DNA of 59,419 nt from Microbispora oryzae (GTDB taxonomy: Bacteria; Actinomycetota; Actinomycetes; Streptosporangiales; Streptosporangiaceae). Positions 51,511-59,325 of this stretch are shown in pieces (the stretch's first letter is position 1; each line of letters begins with the position of its first letter). Where the stretch lies: NCBI RefSeq assembly GCF_017896165.1, contig NZ_JAFCNB010000028.1, positions 1 through 59,419 of the forward strand. Reading direction: 5' to 3'. Position numbers and translations under genes: made by a program. Below the pieces are notes generated by a model, which worked only from the letters and a program-made list of their open reading frames with translations, made no database searches and had not been told where the DNA came from.

Positions 51511-51917
51511 TGAAGGACTCCGTGCGTGCGCTGATTGATCGCCTTATATAGATCCTTAGCTTCAGCCTCGGTCCATTCATTATACCTGCTGCTTTCATTC
51601 CAGTCTTTCACGGTCGCCCAGTTGACAGCAAAGGCCGGATCACTCGCCTCAAGTGCCTGACGTTGTCCATTAAGCTCCGCCAGCCTCACGAGTTTCTCAA
51701 GATCATGTACATGACTGTCTTTGACTAGATCCTTGTCGGGCATGCGATAACGCCCGAAATTGCGAGTTATGCACGCCTTTAGCCCACACTCGACGGCGTA
51801 GCCAGCAAGGTAGTACGCACCCGACCATTCCTTGGCTTCAAGCAGTACGCGCGCCTCGCGCATACGCATGCGCGTGAGAACGCGGAAGTCGGCTGCGGAG
51901 GACAGGGGGACCCCCAA
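51489..51917 (-). CDS. HEPN-domain protein
   Basis: 142 residues from TTG 51917; ATG at residue 17 is an alternative and no start has a clear ribosome site. The four-helix HEPN pattern is clear: RMREARVLLEAKEWSGAYYLAGYAVECGLKACI (about 18-50), then SHVHDLEKLVRLAEL and AEAKDLYKAINQRTHGVLQW. HEPN proteins are often toxins, RNases or partners in abortive infection. The RX4-6H RNase motif is not clearly present. It is the first gene of the right cargo module. Confidence 0.72.
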   Translation of the reverse strand: MGVPLSSAADFRVLTRMRMREARVLLEAKEWSGAYYLAGYAVECGLKACITRNFGRYRMPDKDLVKDSHVHDLEKLVRLAELNGQRQALEASDPAFAVNWATVKDWNESSRYNEWTEAEAKDLYKAINQRTHGVLQWVRKHW

Positions 51918-52102
51918 GGCTCTGTGGTGGTTGTTCGGGGTAGCGGCTTCACGGTGACCATGCGAGTGGTGTGTCCTATTGGATCACATTACCTACAGTC
52001 TGTTCTTCAGGGCACGGGAGCTCATGCCCCCTCGCGGCCCCGCGGCTCGGAGCGCGAGAACGGCGCTCACAGCCCGCGCGCAGGAAACGGCAACAGTACG
52101 CC

Positions 52103-52180
52103 GTGGGTCATGACGAGATCCGCCATGCGTCGGATCAGCGAAGTCCTACGCGCTTCCCCCGCGGGAAGGCATTGGGAAGG
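52103..52180 (+). pseudogene. Decayed copy of the integrase 3' end
   Basis: GTGGGTCATGACGA(G/A)ATC and CGCCATGCG(T/C)CG(G/A)ATCAGCGA match the integrase end (50483-50554) with scattered changes and one inserted base that shifts the frame. In protein terms it keeps GHDEI then AMRRISEVLR. It lies about 110 bases from attR. Confidence 0.75.
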
Positions 52181-52247
52181 ATCACCCGTAGACAACGGCT
52201 GACGGCCGGACACAGCCGGACACAGCCAACTGATCCAGAACGTGAGA

Positions 52248-52279
52248 AAGCCCAGGTCATCGACTGATGATCTGGGCTT
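52248..52279. terminator. Terminator near attR
   Basis: AAGCCCAGGTCATC-GACT-GATGATCTGGGCTT pairs over 14 positions with one G-T pair. It now serves the tRNA-Arg gene on the minus strand and resembles the terminator at 50601-50630. Confidence 0.78.
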
Positions 52280-52286
52280 CCGTGTT

Positions 52287-52329
52287 GCGCGGCCGAGAGG
52301 ACTCGAACCCCTAACCTTCTGATCCGTAG
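52287..52329. repeat. attR, right 43-bp att repeat inside tRNA-Arg
   Basis: Identical to attL at 34151-34193. It covers the tRNA from the anticodon loop to one base past the 3' end, so insertion keeps the tRNA whole. Confidence 0.93.
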
Positions 52330-52360
52330 TCAGATGCTCTATCCATTGAGCTACGGCCGC
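52288..52360 (-). tRNA. tRNA-Arg (anticodon ACG)
   Basis: 73 bases. The acceptor stem GCGGCCG pairs fully with CGGCCGC. D-arm GCTC..GAGC, anticodon stem TCTGA/TCAGA with loop CTACGGA (anticodon at 52325-52327), T-arm AGGGG-TTCGAGT-CCTCT (one G-T pair). The discriminator is G; CCA is not encoded. It is the insertion site of the AICE. Confidence 0.96.
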
Positions 52361-52617
52361 CTGCCGCCTGTCGCACCTGAGGTGCTTGGCAACGGGTGTA
52401 ACTCTACCAGACCCCCTACCCCGGTCCGCGCCAATAACTTGCCCGCCGGGAGGCCGAGCCGTCACGAGCTGTGGACCTTCTTGGGCCACAATGGTGATCG
52501 AACGTGATGGTTACATCTCCGTACGTAGCCTTCGGATGTCAGCACACGCGACCCGCTCCTGGTATTCCTGAACTGCGCCCGGGGGGTGCGCGACCAGCAC
52601 CTCGCGGTGGAGGGCAC

Positions 52618-52740
52618 GTGGACGAGCCGCCAGGTCCACAGGGCAAGCGTTACCGGCTGCGCGGCCTCATTGTGGTCACGCTGGTCGGCCTTGCGTCGTG
52701 GGCCGTCCTGATCTGGCTGATCGTCAAGTTTGTGCTCTGA
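52618..52740 (+). CDS. Small membrane protein, 40 aa
   Basis: GTG 52618 has GGAGG 4-5 bases upstream. The product VDEPPGPQGKRYRLRG plus one TM helix (LIVVTLVGLASWAVLIWLIVKFVL) ends directly at the C-terminus. Too short for family assignment. The frame is open further left without a better start. Confidence 0.6.
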   Translation: MDEPPGPQGKRYRLRGLIVVTLVGLASWAVLIWLIVKFVL

Positions 52741-52749
52741 GCATCCACG

Positions 52750-53292
52750 TCATCCACCGCCCTTGATGCTCTTGAGGATCTCCAGGTGTCGCTGGACGAC
52801 CGGCTTGGCGCCCTTCGCTAGCTCCTTCACCTGCTGGGAAGAACCGTCCGACACCTCCTGCTTGCCGGCGGCGAGGTCGCCGCGGTGATCGGCGATCTCT
52901 GCGGAGACCCACTTCTTGTCGAAGGCGGTGCCCGCCTTCGCGGCGAACGCGTCCAGCTGGGCCTGCTGCTTCTTGGTCGGCTTGTCCGGCAGGGCGACGC
53001 CCAACTTGTCCGCCACACGCATGACGTCCTTGTCGAGCTTGCCGTGGTCACGGACGAGGGTCGTCCCGGCGTCCCGGATCGCCTGCGTCGTCCCCTGCTT
53101 CTCCGCGAGCCGACCCGCCTGGATCTCGGCCAGATTGCCCTGATGCGCGTCGACCAGGAAGGTCCGGTCCTGCTCGTTCAGAACCGGCGACGCGGACGGC
53201 GATTCGGCCGCCGAAGCGGCGAGGGCCACGGCACCGCCTGCGACGGGCGTCGCGGCCATGAGGGCGAGCAGGACGAAGAGTCGTCTGACCAT
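52750..53292 (-). CDS. DUF4142 secreted protein
   Basis: 180 residues. Sec signal (1 to about 28), then a helical ferritin-like bundle: SPVLNEQDRTFLVDAHQGNLAEIQAGRLAEKQGTTQAIRDAGTTLVRDHGKLDKDVMRVADKLGVALP, KWVSAEIADHRGDLAAGKQEVS and PVVQRHLEILKSI. This is the DUF4142 pattern, with its spaced His and Glu residues. Function is unknown, possibly stress-related. ATG 53292. Confidence 0.85.
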   Translation of the reverse strand: MVRRLFVLLALMAATPVAGGAVALAASAAESPSASPVLNEQDRTFLVDAHQGNLAEIQAGRLAEKQGTTQAIRDAGTTLVRDHGKLDKDVMRVADKLGVALPDKPTKKQQAQLDAFAAKAGTAFDKKWVSAEIADHRGDLAAGKQEVSDGSSQQVKELAKGAKPVVQRHLEILKSIKGGG

Positions 53293-53467
53293 GGGAACCC
53301 CCGGATGTCGTCCGGACAGCCGAGCCCGCTTCGCGGTCCCCGGCCTATCCGCTCCGCTCTTTCGCCCGATTCATACCCATTCGTCCGAAACAGTCCAACG
53401 CGCGCCTCCCGAGGAGCAGGAACGAGGGCAGTGATTCGGAGCCGAGCCGTACCGCAACGGCCGGTGG

Positions 53468-53875
53468 TTACGAAGGATCCTCGGCGTCCTTCGCTCGGGG
53501 CGGCAGTTGGGGCGCGGACGCCCGGACGGCGCCGATCAACTGCTGGACGGAGGGATTCACCATGGCCGCCCCCGCCACGGTCACCGTCGGGACCGTCTCG
53601 TTCCCATCGGCTACGGAACGGACGAACGCCGCCGCCTCCGGATCCCGCCAGATGTTGATCTCACGGTACTCCAGCGGGGTGAAGCGCAGGCGGAACCGGA
53701 GCCGCATGCAGAATCGGCAGCCGGGCCGCCAGTACAGCACAACGCCCTGATGATCGGCCTCCCCGAACGTGGTGCCGTGGCCACGCCGGGGCAGGTTCGC
53801 GACGATCATCCATGCCAGGTAACCGATGACAAATGAGATCGCCACGGCGGTGACCACACCCGAGACCACAGACAC
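53468..53875 (-). CDS. Membrane-anchored glutaredoxin/mycoredoxin-like protein
   Basis: 135 residues. One N-terminal TM helix (about 5-26) is followed by a thioredoxin fold: GVVLYWRPGCRFCMRLRFRLRF with a CRFC redox pair, LEYREINIWRDPEAAAFVRSVADGNETVPTVTVAGAAMVNPS (cis-Pro loop TVPTV) and a C-terminal helix. It should reduce mixed disulfides at the membrane. It stands alone between the DUF4142 gene and the HxlR gene. Confidence 0.86.
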   Translation of the reverse strand: MSVVSGVVTAVAISFVIGYLAWMIVANLPRRGHGTTFGEADHQGVVLYWRPGCRFCMRLRFRLRFTPLEYREINIWRDPEAAAFVRSVADGNETVPTVTVAGAAMVNPSVQQLIGAVRASAPQLPPRAKDAEDPS

Positions 53876-53920
53876 ACAGAGAACCTACCCAATGACCGTG
53901 AAACACGGCCCGGTCAACAC

Positions 53921-54349
53921 TCACCCGTTATCGGGCAGGGACGCCTGGCCGAGAGAGCGGCTGTCGTAGGCGTCGCGGGCGGCGGCGACCTGTTCGATAT
54001 GCATCTCGGCCCAGTCCTTGATGGCCCGCATCACGGGCAGCAGGCTTCCCCCCAGCGGGGTGAGGGCGTAATCGACCCGTACCGGGACCGAGGGCGTGAC
54101 GGAGCGACAGACCAGGCCATCGCGTTCCAGGGCACGCAGGGTCTGCGTGAGCATCTTCTGGCTGACACCGGCGATCTTACGAGACAGGCCGCTGTAGCGC
54201 TGCGGCCCGTCGGCGAGGGCGTTGAGCAGGAGACTCACCCATTTGTCGCTGATCCTGTCGAGAAGTTGACGCGTCGGGCAGGTCGCGAGGTACGCGTCAT
54301 AGGCCATGCCTGCCTGCTCTCGCCGCTGAGAGGCGGTGTGAGGGGTCAT
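53921..54349 (-). CDS. HxlR-family transcriptional regulator
   Basis: 142 residues from ATG 54349; GTG 54352 is adjacent. The HxlR winged helix is complete: CPTRQLLDRISDKWVSLLLNALADGPQRYSGLSRKIAGVSQKMLTQTLRALERDGLVCRSVTPSVPVRVDYALTPLGGSLLPVM (about 24-108). HxlR proteins sense aldehydes, quinones or thiol stress and often control a divergent oxidoreductase. Here such a gene exists only as a frameshifted remnant. Confidence 0.9.
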   Translation of the reverse strand: MTPHTASQRREQAGMAYDAYLATCPTRQLLDRISDKWVSLLLNALADGPQRYSGLSRKIAGVSQKMLTQTLRALERDGLVCRSVTPSVPVRVDYALTPLGGSLLPVMRAIKDWAEMHIEQVAAARDAYDSRSLGQASLPDNG

Positions 54350-54398
54350 CACGCTCCCGTCCGTACGATACGCACCTTGCTGTATGCACTTTCCGACA

Positions 54399-54411
54399 GA
54401 GAGTAACTCTC
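54399..54411. promoter_or_regulatory. Operator-like palindrome of the HxlR gene
   Basis: GAGAG-TAA-CTCTC in the A/T-rich gap between the HxlR gene and the oxidoreductase remnant. A likely HxlR site by position. Confidence 0.4.
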
Positions 54412-54463
54412 CATATGGTTGTGCTCAAGCCCGCAAACACGTGGAATGACGGGGAGATTTAAT

Positions 54464-54648
54464 ACGCGCAGTCATCGTCCGTACCTCCGGCTCGCCGAAC
54501 GCCGCCTTCCTGTCCAAGCTGGTCGGTCTGGTTGAAGCGGGCGCCCTCTCCCTGCGTGGCCGAGACGATGCCGCTCGACCACGTCGCCGCCGCACACCGA
54601 CGCCTGGCCAGAGGCGGCCTCCGTGGTCGCCTCGTCCTCACGCTTTGA
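54464..54648 (+). pseudogene. Zinc-binding/quinone oxidoreductase C-terminal remnant, frameshifted
   Basis: The plus strand reads RAVIVRTSGSPNAAFLSKLVGLVEAGALSL, then after a one-base frame change VAETMPLDHVAAAHRRLARGGLRGRLVLTL and a stop. This is the usual end of MDR-type NADPH:quinone oxidoreductases. The first three quarters of the gene are missing. It is divergent from the HxlR gene, the common arrangement for a regulator and its target. Confidence 0.7.
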
Positions 54649-54651
54649 GAT

Positions 54652-54900
54652 CTACCTGTGCGACCGGGCCTCGGAAGAGTCGGTAGCCGAACGCCGCGTA
54701 CCAGGCGTAGTGCCGCGCGTTCCGGCTCCCATCAGCACCCCTGCGGCGTCGATGAGCAGTCCACCGGTGCCGTTCCCGAGTGCGCTGATCGCCTGGTGCA
54801 CTGGCGAATAGCCGGGCCTGAGCATGCCTGCCACTGTGAACACCACGACCGACAGGACCGGCCCGATCACACCGGTCAACGACAGTCGGCACATCGTGAC
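54652..54900 (-). pseudogene. DUF998-like membrane protein, N-terminal fragment
   Basis: From an ATG near 54897 the minus strand reads MCRLSLTGVIGPVLSVVVFTVAGMLRPGYSPVHQAISALGNGTGGLLIDAAGVLMGAG. This is the start of a DUF998-type multi-pass protein, which is normally about 200 residues. The similarity ends there. In another frame the region 54640-54720 reads RHYAWYAAFGYRLFRGPVAQVDLKA, perhaps the tail of a different gene. So two gene pieces seem to be joined here. Confidence 0.5.
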
Positions 54901-55135
54901 GCGCCCGTGCGCCGAAGCACTGTCATAGGTCATGACCCCAGGGTCCGGGCACGACGCGCGCCGCACATCCGGCGCGGGGCGATGCCCCCAATACGCCCGT
55001 CGGCGTACCCTCGGTCTTCAGCAGCGCACCCACCCGCCTGCCCGACGACCTGTCGGCCGGCGGTGGGCCGGGCCGACGCCGGCAGAGGACATATCGGACT
55101 CTTGGGCTCGGGTCCATGGCGGATAGCGTCTGACG

Positions 55136-56299
55136 GTGCACACCTCGACCGCACTGGAGGCTCTTTCCCGGCGCCCGCTGTCCTTCCTGCGGTCAGGCTG
55201 GCCGTGGCGGTCGCTGCTCTATCTGCTGTCAAGCCTCATACCCGGCACCACCGTTGTCGCCGCGGTGGTGGCGATCTCGTTACTGCAGCTCCTCCCTCTG
55301 ATGGTCTTGGCGGGGCTCGCCGTCGCGGTTCTGCTGGTGCCGCTCGTTGCGAAGTTCGAGCGGTGGCGGCTTCAGCTGGTCGACCTTGCGCCGCTCCCCC
55401 CGTGGCGCTCCCAGCGGTCGCGAGAGGCGGTGCTGGGCCTGGTCTCCCTGCTCTTGCTCTGGTGGATCGACCTGGTGGTGGCCTGCGTCACCGTGGCGGG
55501 TCCCGCCGTACTGATCCTGTCGCCCGTCCTGCAACCCACCGATGAGGACTGGGCTCCAGCCGCGGCCTGGACGGCGTCGGCGGCAGGGCTCATCCTGCTT
55601 CCGGTGGCCGCCTACGTTGTCACCGCGTGGGCGGGGGCGCGTCAGGCCGTGGCCAGGGCGCTGCTCGCTCCAACCGAGCTGGCCGAGGCGCTCCGCTCGC
55701 GTGCCCGGCTGGTGAACGCCTTCGAGACGGAACGCCGCAGGATCGAGCGCGATCTGCACGACGGCGCGCAGCAACGGCTCGTCTCGTTGAGCATGCGGCT
55801 CGGCCTCGCCCGGCTCGACCTTCCCCAGGACTCGCCGGCCGCAGAGCAACTCGCCCAGGCCCACGAGGAGGCCCAACGGGCCCTGGCCGAGTTGCGGGAG
55901 CTGATCCGCGGCGTACACCCGCAGGTGCTCACCGACCGGGGCCTCGCCGCCGCCGTACGAGGCGCCGCCACGCGTTCACCGATCCCCGTCGACATGGACC
56001 TCCGCCTATCGCAGCGACTGCCCGACGCCGTCGAGGCGACGGCCTATTTCGTCGCGGCCGAGGCGTTGGCGAACGTCGCCAAACACAGTCGGGCGAACCG
56101 GGCGCGGATCCGTGGTCGTCTGGTCGGCGACGTGCTTGTCGTGGAGATCTGGGACGACGGGGTCGGCGGCGCCGATCCGGCAGGCGGCACCGGTATGGCG
56201 GGGCTGGCCGACAGGGTCGCGGCAGTCGGCGGCAGACTGTCGCTGTCCAGCCCGGCGGGCGGGCCGACGTCGATGACTGTGGAGATCCCGTGCGCGTAG
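55136..56299 (+). CDS. NarL-type sensor histidine kinase
   Basis: 387 residues from GTG 55136. Four to five TM helices (about 25-75 and 98-170), then HisKA_3 with [29 protein letters not shown] (His208) and an HATPase domain ([25 protein letters not shown] with the N-box, DDGVGGAD G1 box, [19 protein letters not shown]2 box). The product overlaps the response regulator gene by 10 bases. The signal is unknown. Confidence 0.92.
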   Translation: MHTSTALEALSRRPLSFLRSGWPWRSLLYLLSSLIPGTTVVAAVVAISLLQLLPLMVLAGLAVAVLLVPLVAKFERWRLQLVDLAPLPPWRSQRSREAVLGLVSLLLLWWIDLVVACVTVAGPAVLILSPVLQPTDEDWAPAAAWTASAAGLILLPVAAYVVTAWAGARQAVARALLAPTELAEALRSRARLVNAFETERRRIERDLHDGAQQRLVSLSMRLGLARLDLPQDSPAAEQLAQAHEEAQRALAELRELIRGVHPQVLTDRGLAAAVRGAATRSPIPVDMDLRLSQRLPDAVEATAYFVAAEALANVAKHSRANRARIRGRLVGDVLVVEIWDDGVGGADPAGGTGMAGLADRVAAVGGRLSLSSPAGGPTSMTVEIPCA

Positions 56300-56940
56300 T
56301 GATCGCCGAAGATGCCGTGCTCCTCCGTGAGGGTCTGGCGGGGCTGCTCGAACGCTTCGGGCATACGGTCGTCGCTTCCGTTGGAGACGCCGCCGCACTG
56401 ATCACCGCGGTTGATGAGCATTCGCCCGACGTCGTGGTGGTCGATGTGCGCATGCCGCCGGGCTTCACCGACGAAGGGCTGCGGGCCGCGCTGGCGTTGC
56501 GCGCGACACAGCCGGATCTGGCCGTGCTGGTGCTCAGCCAGTACGTCGAGCAGACCTATGCGGCCGAACTGCTCGCCTCCGGCCGCGGCGCCGGTGTCGG
56601 CTATCTGCTGAAGGAGCGGATCGGGCAGGTCACAGAGTTCGTCGACGCGCTCGTCCAGGTCGCGGATGGTGGCACGGTCGTCGACCCCGAGGTGGTACGG
56701 CAACTGCTGGGCATGAGACGCGACCCGCTGGAGCGCCTCACGCGGAGGGAGCGGGAAGTGCTCGCCCTGATCGCCGAAGGGCGGTCCAACGCCTCGATAG
56801 CGCAGGCCCTCTTCGTCACCGATGCCGCGGTGGCCAAGCACATCGCCAGTATCTTCGCCAAGCTCGATCTGCCGCCCACCGCCGACGGCCACCGCCGTGT
56901 GCTCGCCGTCCTGGCCTACCTGCAGGCCGAGCCGGGGTAG
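56290..56940 (+). CDS. NarL/FixJ-type response regulator
   Basis: 216 residues from GTG 56290. The receiver domain has [14 protein letters not shown] with Glu7 and Asp8, the phospho-acceptor Asp52 in [10 protein letters not shown], Ser/Thr in LVLSQYV and Lys in GYLLKER. The C-terminal LuxR helix-turn-helix is [48 protein letters not shown] (about 148-195). It is the partner of the kinase encoded just upstream. Confidence 0.94.
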   Translation: MRVVIAEDAVLLREGLAGLLERFGHTVVASVGDAAALITAVDEHSPDVVVVDVRMPPGFTDEGLRAALALRATQPDLAVLVLSQYVEQTYAAELLASGRGAGVGYLLKERIGQVTEFVDALVQVADGGTVVDPEVVRQLLGMRRDPLERLTRREREVLALIAEGRSNASIAQALFVTDAAVAKHIASIFAKLDLPPTADGHRRVLAVLAYLQAEPG

Positions 56941-56974
56941 TACCAGGACTACCCGAAGGCTCGTCCGGGCGCCA

Positions 56975-57712
56975 ATGTGCGACGAGGGCGGCACGGCTTG
57001 GATCGACGACATGGCAACCCCCTCGTTCGAGTTCCCCGGCCGCTGGGTCGAAGGTTCAGGGCTTCTGCTCGGACCGGTTCTGATGCTCACCGGAGTCCTG
57101 CTCCGCGCCGACGTAGACGGCTTCTTTCCTTCACAGCTCGCCGCGTTCGCTGTCAGTCCGGGCCGGATGAGCCTGTCGTACAGTGCGTTCGCAGCCGGGA
57201 ACGTCCTGCTCTGGCCCGCGGTCATCGCCCTGGTCAGGCGTGTGTGGGTGGCCCGGCCGCGCTGGGCACTGTGGGGCGGCACGCTGGTCATGTTCGGCCT
57301 GTTCGCGCGCGCGTTCCACGCCGGGATCAACCATCTCGCCTTCCAGCTCGTCCGCGTCCAGAGTCTGGAAGCGGCGCAGAAGGCGATCGCGGACTCCTAC
57401 GGCGCTTTCCATGTGTTCCACACGCTGTCGTTCGCGATCTTCTTTGGCTGGATCGTGCTGGCTGTCGGGGCGTGGCGGGCGGGCGTGCTGGGCATCGCCA
57501 GATCCGTGGCCCTGGCATCGATGAGCGCGCTGCCGATCGGCGTGCTCAAGGGCACGGGGCCGATGTCCGTTGTCGCCGCTGTCGGCCTGTGCCTGGCATT
57601 GGTGCCGCTGGGCGTGCGTGTTCTGACGGACGGCCCGGCGCCGCGATGGTGGGCCTACCCGCTGGCGCTCGGCCTGGCCGCTGCGGCGATACTCATCGGT
57701 ATGGCCGGTTAG
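56975..57712 (+). CDS. Multi-pass membrane protein
   Basis: 245 residues from ATG 56975; ATG 57011 is an alternative. About six TM helices: GLLLGPVLMLTGVLL, LSYSAFAAGNVLLWPAVIALV, ALWGGTLVMFGLFARAFHAGINHLAF, FHTLSFAIFFGWIVLAVGAW, MSVVAAVGLCLALVPLGV, and WWAYPLALGLAAAAILIGMAG. A His-containing stretch (RAFHAGINHLAFQLV) is notable. It follows the two-component genes and may be their target. No family recognised. Confidence 0.75.
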   Translation: MCDEGGTAWIDDMATPSFEFPGRWVEGSGLLLGPVLMLTGVLLRADVDGFFPSQLAAFAVSPGRMSLSYSAFAAGNVLLWPAVIALVRRVWVARPRWALWGGTLVMFGLFARAFHAGINHLAFQLVRVQSLEAAQKAIADSYGAFHVFHTLSFAIFFGWIVLAVGAWRAGVLGIARSVALASMSALPIGVLKGTGPMSVVAAVGLCLALVPLGVRVLTDGPAPRWWAYPLALGLAAAAILIGMAG

Positions 57713-57767
57713 GACGGCAGTAGCGGTGCGCGGGCCATACCGGAGCTGAACGGCCCCGCCGCAGGCG

Positions 57768-58328
57768 TCAGGAGCGGTCTTCGCGTATCTGCATGGCCAG
57801 TTTGGTGATGTCCACTGCCTGGCTGGTGTTCACGCGGTAGACGGGGCCGAGAGCGAGTGGCTCTGCTCGGAGTGCCCATTCGTCCCACTGCTGATCCTCT
57901 ACATGGGAGGCGTAGTGGATGGGGTGCCGGTCGGCGGATCGTTTTTCGCTTCGCTGACGCGCGAGCGATACGGGGACGTCACACCACACCTCGTGGACAT
58001 TGGAGACTCGTGCACGCTCCAGGCCGGCGATGACAATCGGTCTCAGGTTCGCCAGCCATGGGCTTTCAAGCACTGCACCATACGACGCATCGGCGAGTAG
58101 CGCCCATAGGGTTTCCCCTGCTGCCGCGCCGAGTCGCTGGCTCCATTGACGGCCGGTCACGCCGGGCGGCGCTTCGATGCCCAGTGTGTCGGCGAGGGAT
58201 TCCTTGATGCGGTCCTTGCTGAAGAGAGGCAGGCCGAGAGTCTGGGCGAGGGCCTTGGCGAGGGTGGTCTTCCCCGAGCCGGGCAGGCCGTTCACGAGCA
58301 CGACGGGCATGCCGGGATGGTAGGTCAT
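57768..58328 (-). CDS. P-loop kinase (zeta/gluconate-kinase-like ATPase)
   Basis: 186 residues. Walker A is NGLPGSGKTTLAKALA (residues 14-22 for the G-to-T core). SKDRIKESLADTLG follows, with a lid-like EVWCDVPVSLARQRSEKRSADRHPIHY region. The ordering resembles small AAA_33-type kinases that phosphorylate small molecules, antibiotics or nucleic acid ends. The substrate is unknown. ATG 58328 is used; a second ATG lies 6 codons in. Confidence 0.82.
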   Translation of the reverse strand: MTYHPGMPVVLVNGLPGSGKTTLAKALAQTLGLPLFSKDRIKESLADTLGIEAPPGVTGRQWSQRLGAAAGETLWALLADASYGAVLESPWLANLRPIVIAGLERARVSNVHEVWCDVPVSLARQRSEKRSADRHPIHYASHVEDQQWDEWALRAEPLALGPVYRVNTSQAVDITKLAMQIREDRS

Positions 58329-58440
58329 TGACCGATGGGGACGTCGCGTCCCGGGCTGCCGGCGGTCGAGACCGGCCCTGGGCCCACAAGGTCACCGGGA
58401 ACGTCGCCACGCTCGTGGACGCGTGCGAGGGAAGATCAAA

Positions 58441-58474
58441 AAGCCCCTCTCGCTGAAGCCAGCGAAAGGGGCTT
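58441..58474. terminator. Terminator beside the tRNA-Ser fragment
   Basis: AAGCCCCTCTCGCTG-AAGC-CAGCGAAAGGGGCTT forms a long stem with an internal mismatch, with AAAA before it. It follows the tRNA-Ser 3' end on the minus strand and is probably that gene's original terminator. Confidence 0.8.
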
Positions 58475-58481
58475 TGAACTG

Positions 58482-58537
58482 CGGAGGCTCGGGGATTTGA
58501 ACCCCGGATGGGCTTAAGACCCAAACCGCATTAGCAG
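58482..58537 (-). pseudogene. tRNA-Ser(GCU) 3' half, probable attL of a second element
   Basis: From the anticodon loop CTGCTAA (58531-58537) to the 3' end the sequence is tRNA-Ser-like: TGCGG, variable arm TGGG-TCTTAAG-CCCA, T-arm CGGGG-TTCAAAT-CCCCG, acceptor strand AGCCTCC and discriminator G. The matching 5' half (GGAGGCT and D-arm) is absent to the right. The anticodon stem pairs poorly with what follows. Confidence 0.75.
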
Positions 58538-58766
58538 CTCGGCTCTCGGCCGTCCCGATCCGTTCCACCTGGACCAACGTGCGCGGCCGGTCCATCTGGG
58601 ACGGCATTGGACGGCGCTGGATTGCAACTAGAACTGCAACTACGGAGCAGCTACCACGGGCGGCATGACCTCAATGAGCGTGCCGTTCCGCAGGGTGACC
58701 GCCGCGTGGTCATCCCTTCCTTGATCTCCCATAGCCGGGAAACCCGCCTGTCCGTATGATCGTCCA

Positions 58767-58985
58767 ATGTCTGATGGAAAGTGCACCCACTGCGGACACC
58801 AGGGCCTGGAGCCGGGCTTTCTAGCCGACCAACAACAGCCCGGCTTCGGCGTCTGGGTGGAAGGTGAACTGGAACGGGGAATATTCGGCGGAGCCAAGCT
58901 GCTGGGCCGCCCCAAATGGCTGATAGACGCCCATCGCTGCCCGCAGTGCTATCACTTAGAGCTCTTCGCCAGCCGCCAGCCGTAA
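58767..58985 (+). CDS. Small zinc-ribbon protein, 72 aa
   Basis: ATG 58767 begins MSDGKCTHCGHQGLEPGFLAD and later has HRCPQCYHLELFA, so two CxxC pairs form one zinc ribbon. Between them lies an FGGAKLLGRPKWLIDA segment. No partner gene is near. It may be cargo of the putative second element. Confidence 0.65.
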   Translation: MSDGKCTHCGHQGLEPGFLADQQQPGFGVWVEGELERGIFGGAKLLGRPKWLIDAHRCPQCYHLELFASRQP

Positions 58986-59325
58986 CCCGTAGTGGACGCG
59001 GCAAATCGGTTAGTAGCCCAGAAAGATCAAGCCAGGGCGGGAAGCGGTCCCCGGCCTGGCCTTCTTCACTGGAGCAGGTGACGAAAGAACCCGCGCTGTC
59101 AGCTTGGGAATCGCATGGATCACGCCTCGTAGGGCGGCTGACCTGGGCGTCGGGCCGGTCATGAGTGACCGTGATTGACCCCTCGTCACCCTGCTCAATG
59201 GCACGCTAATGGCACGGCGATCAGCCCGTGACCTGGTCTTGCCCCGCGCGGCGCGCACGCCCTGCCTGCCTGATCATCCCGTCGCCGTCGACGAGCAATC
59301 GTCAATACCTGTGGATCGGGATCTT
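58986..59325. other. Region without a convincing gene
   Basis: 340 bases with only short unsupported frames. GCTCAATGGCACGCTAATGGCACGG (59192-59216 area) contains two AATGGCACG copies. Nothing else stands out. Confidence 0.45.

Larger units (their letters stand above)
34151..52329. mobile_element. Actinomycete integrative and conjugative element (AICE) in tRNA-Arg(ACG)
   Basis: Bounded by a perfect 43-bp direct repeat (34151-34193 and 52287-52329), the right copy being the 3' part of an intact tRNA-Arg. Inside lie, in standard AICE order, a GntR regulator, WhiB-like and RRQRL proteins, Spd-like membrane proteins, an FtsK-type translocase, SSB, Prim-Pol, DUF3631 protein, excisionase and tyrosine integrase. 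The replication type is Prim-Pol, not RepSA. The span between repeat starts is 18,136 bases. All core genes look intact, so excision and transfer may still work. Two lower-GC cargo modules flank the backbone. Confidence 0.93.
58329..58766. other. Non-coding region with terminator and half tRNA-Ser
   Basis: No gene was seen in these 438 bases. They hold the terminator at 58441-58474, the tRNA-Ser fragment at 58482-58537, and to its right (58590-58640) A/C-rich text with TTGCAACTAGAACTGCAACTA, an imperfect repeat of TTGCAACTA/CTGCAACTA. Confidence 0.55.

Noticed and set aside
58482..58610. Complete tRNA-Ser gene
   Set aside because: No 5' acceptor strand (GGAGGCT) or D-arm was found to the right, and the anticodon stem does not pair well.
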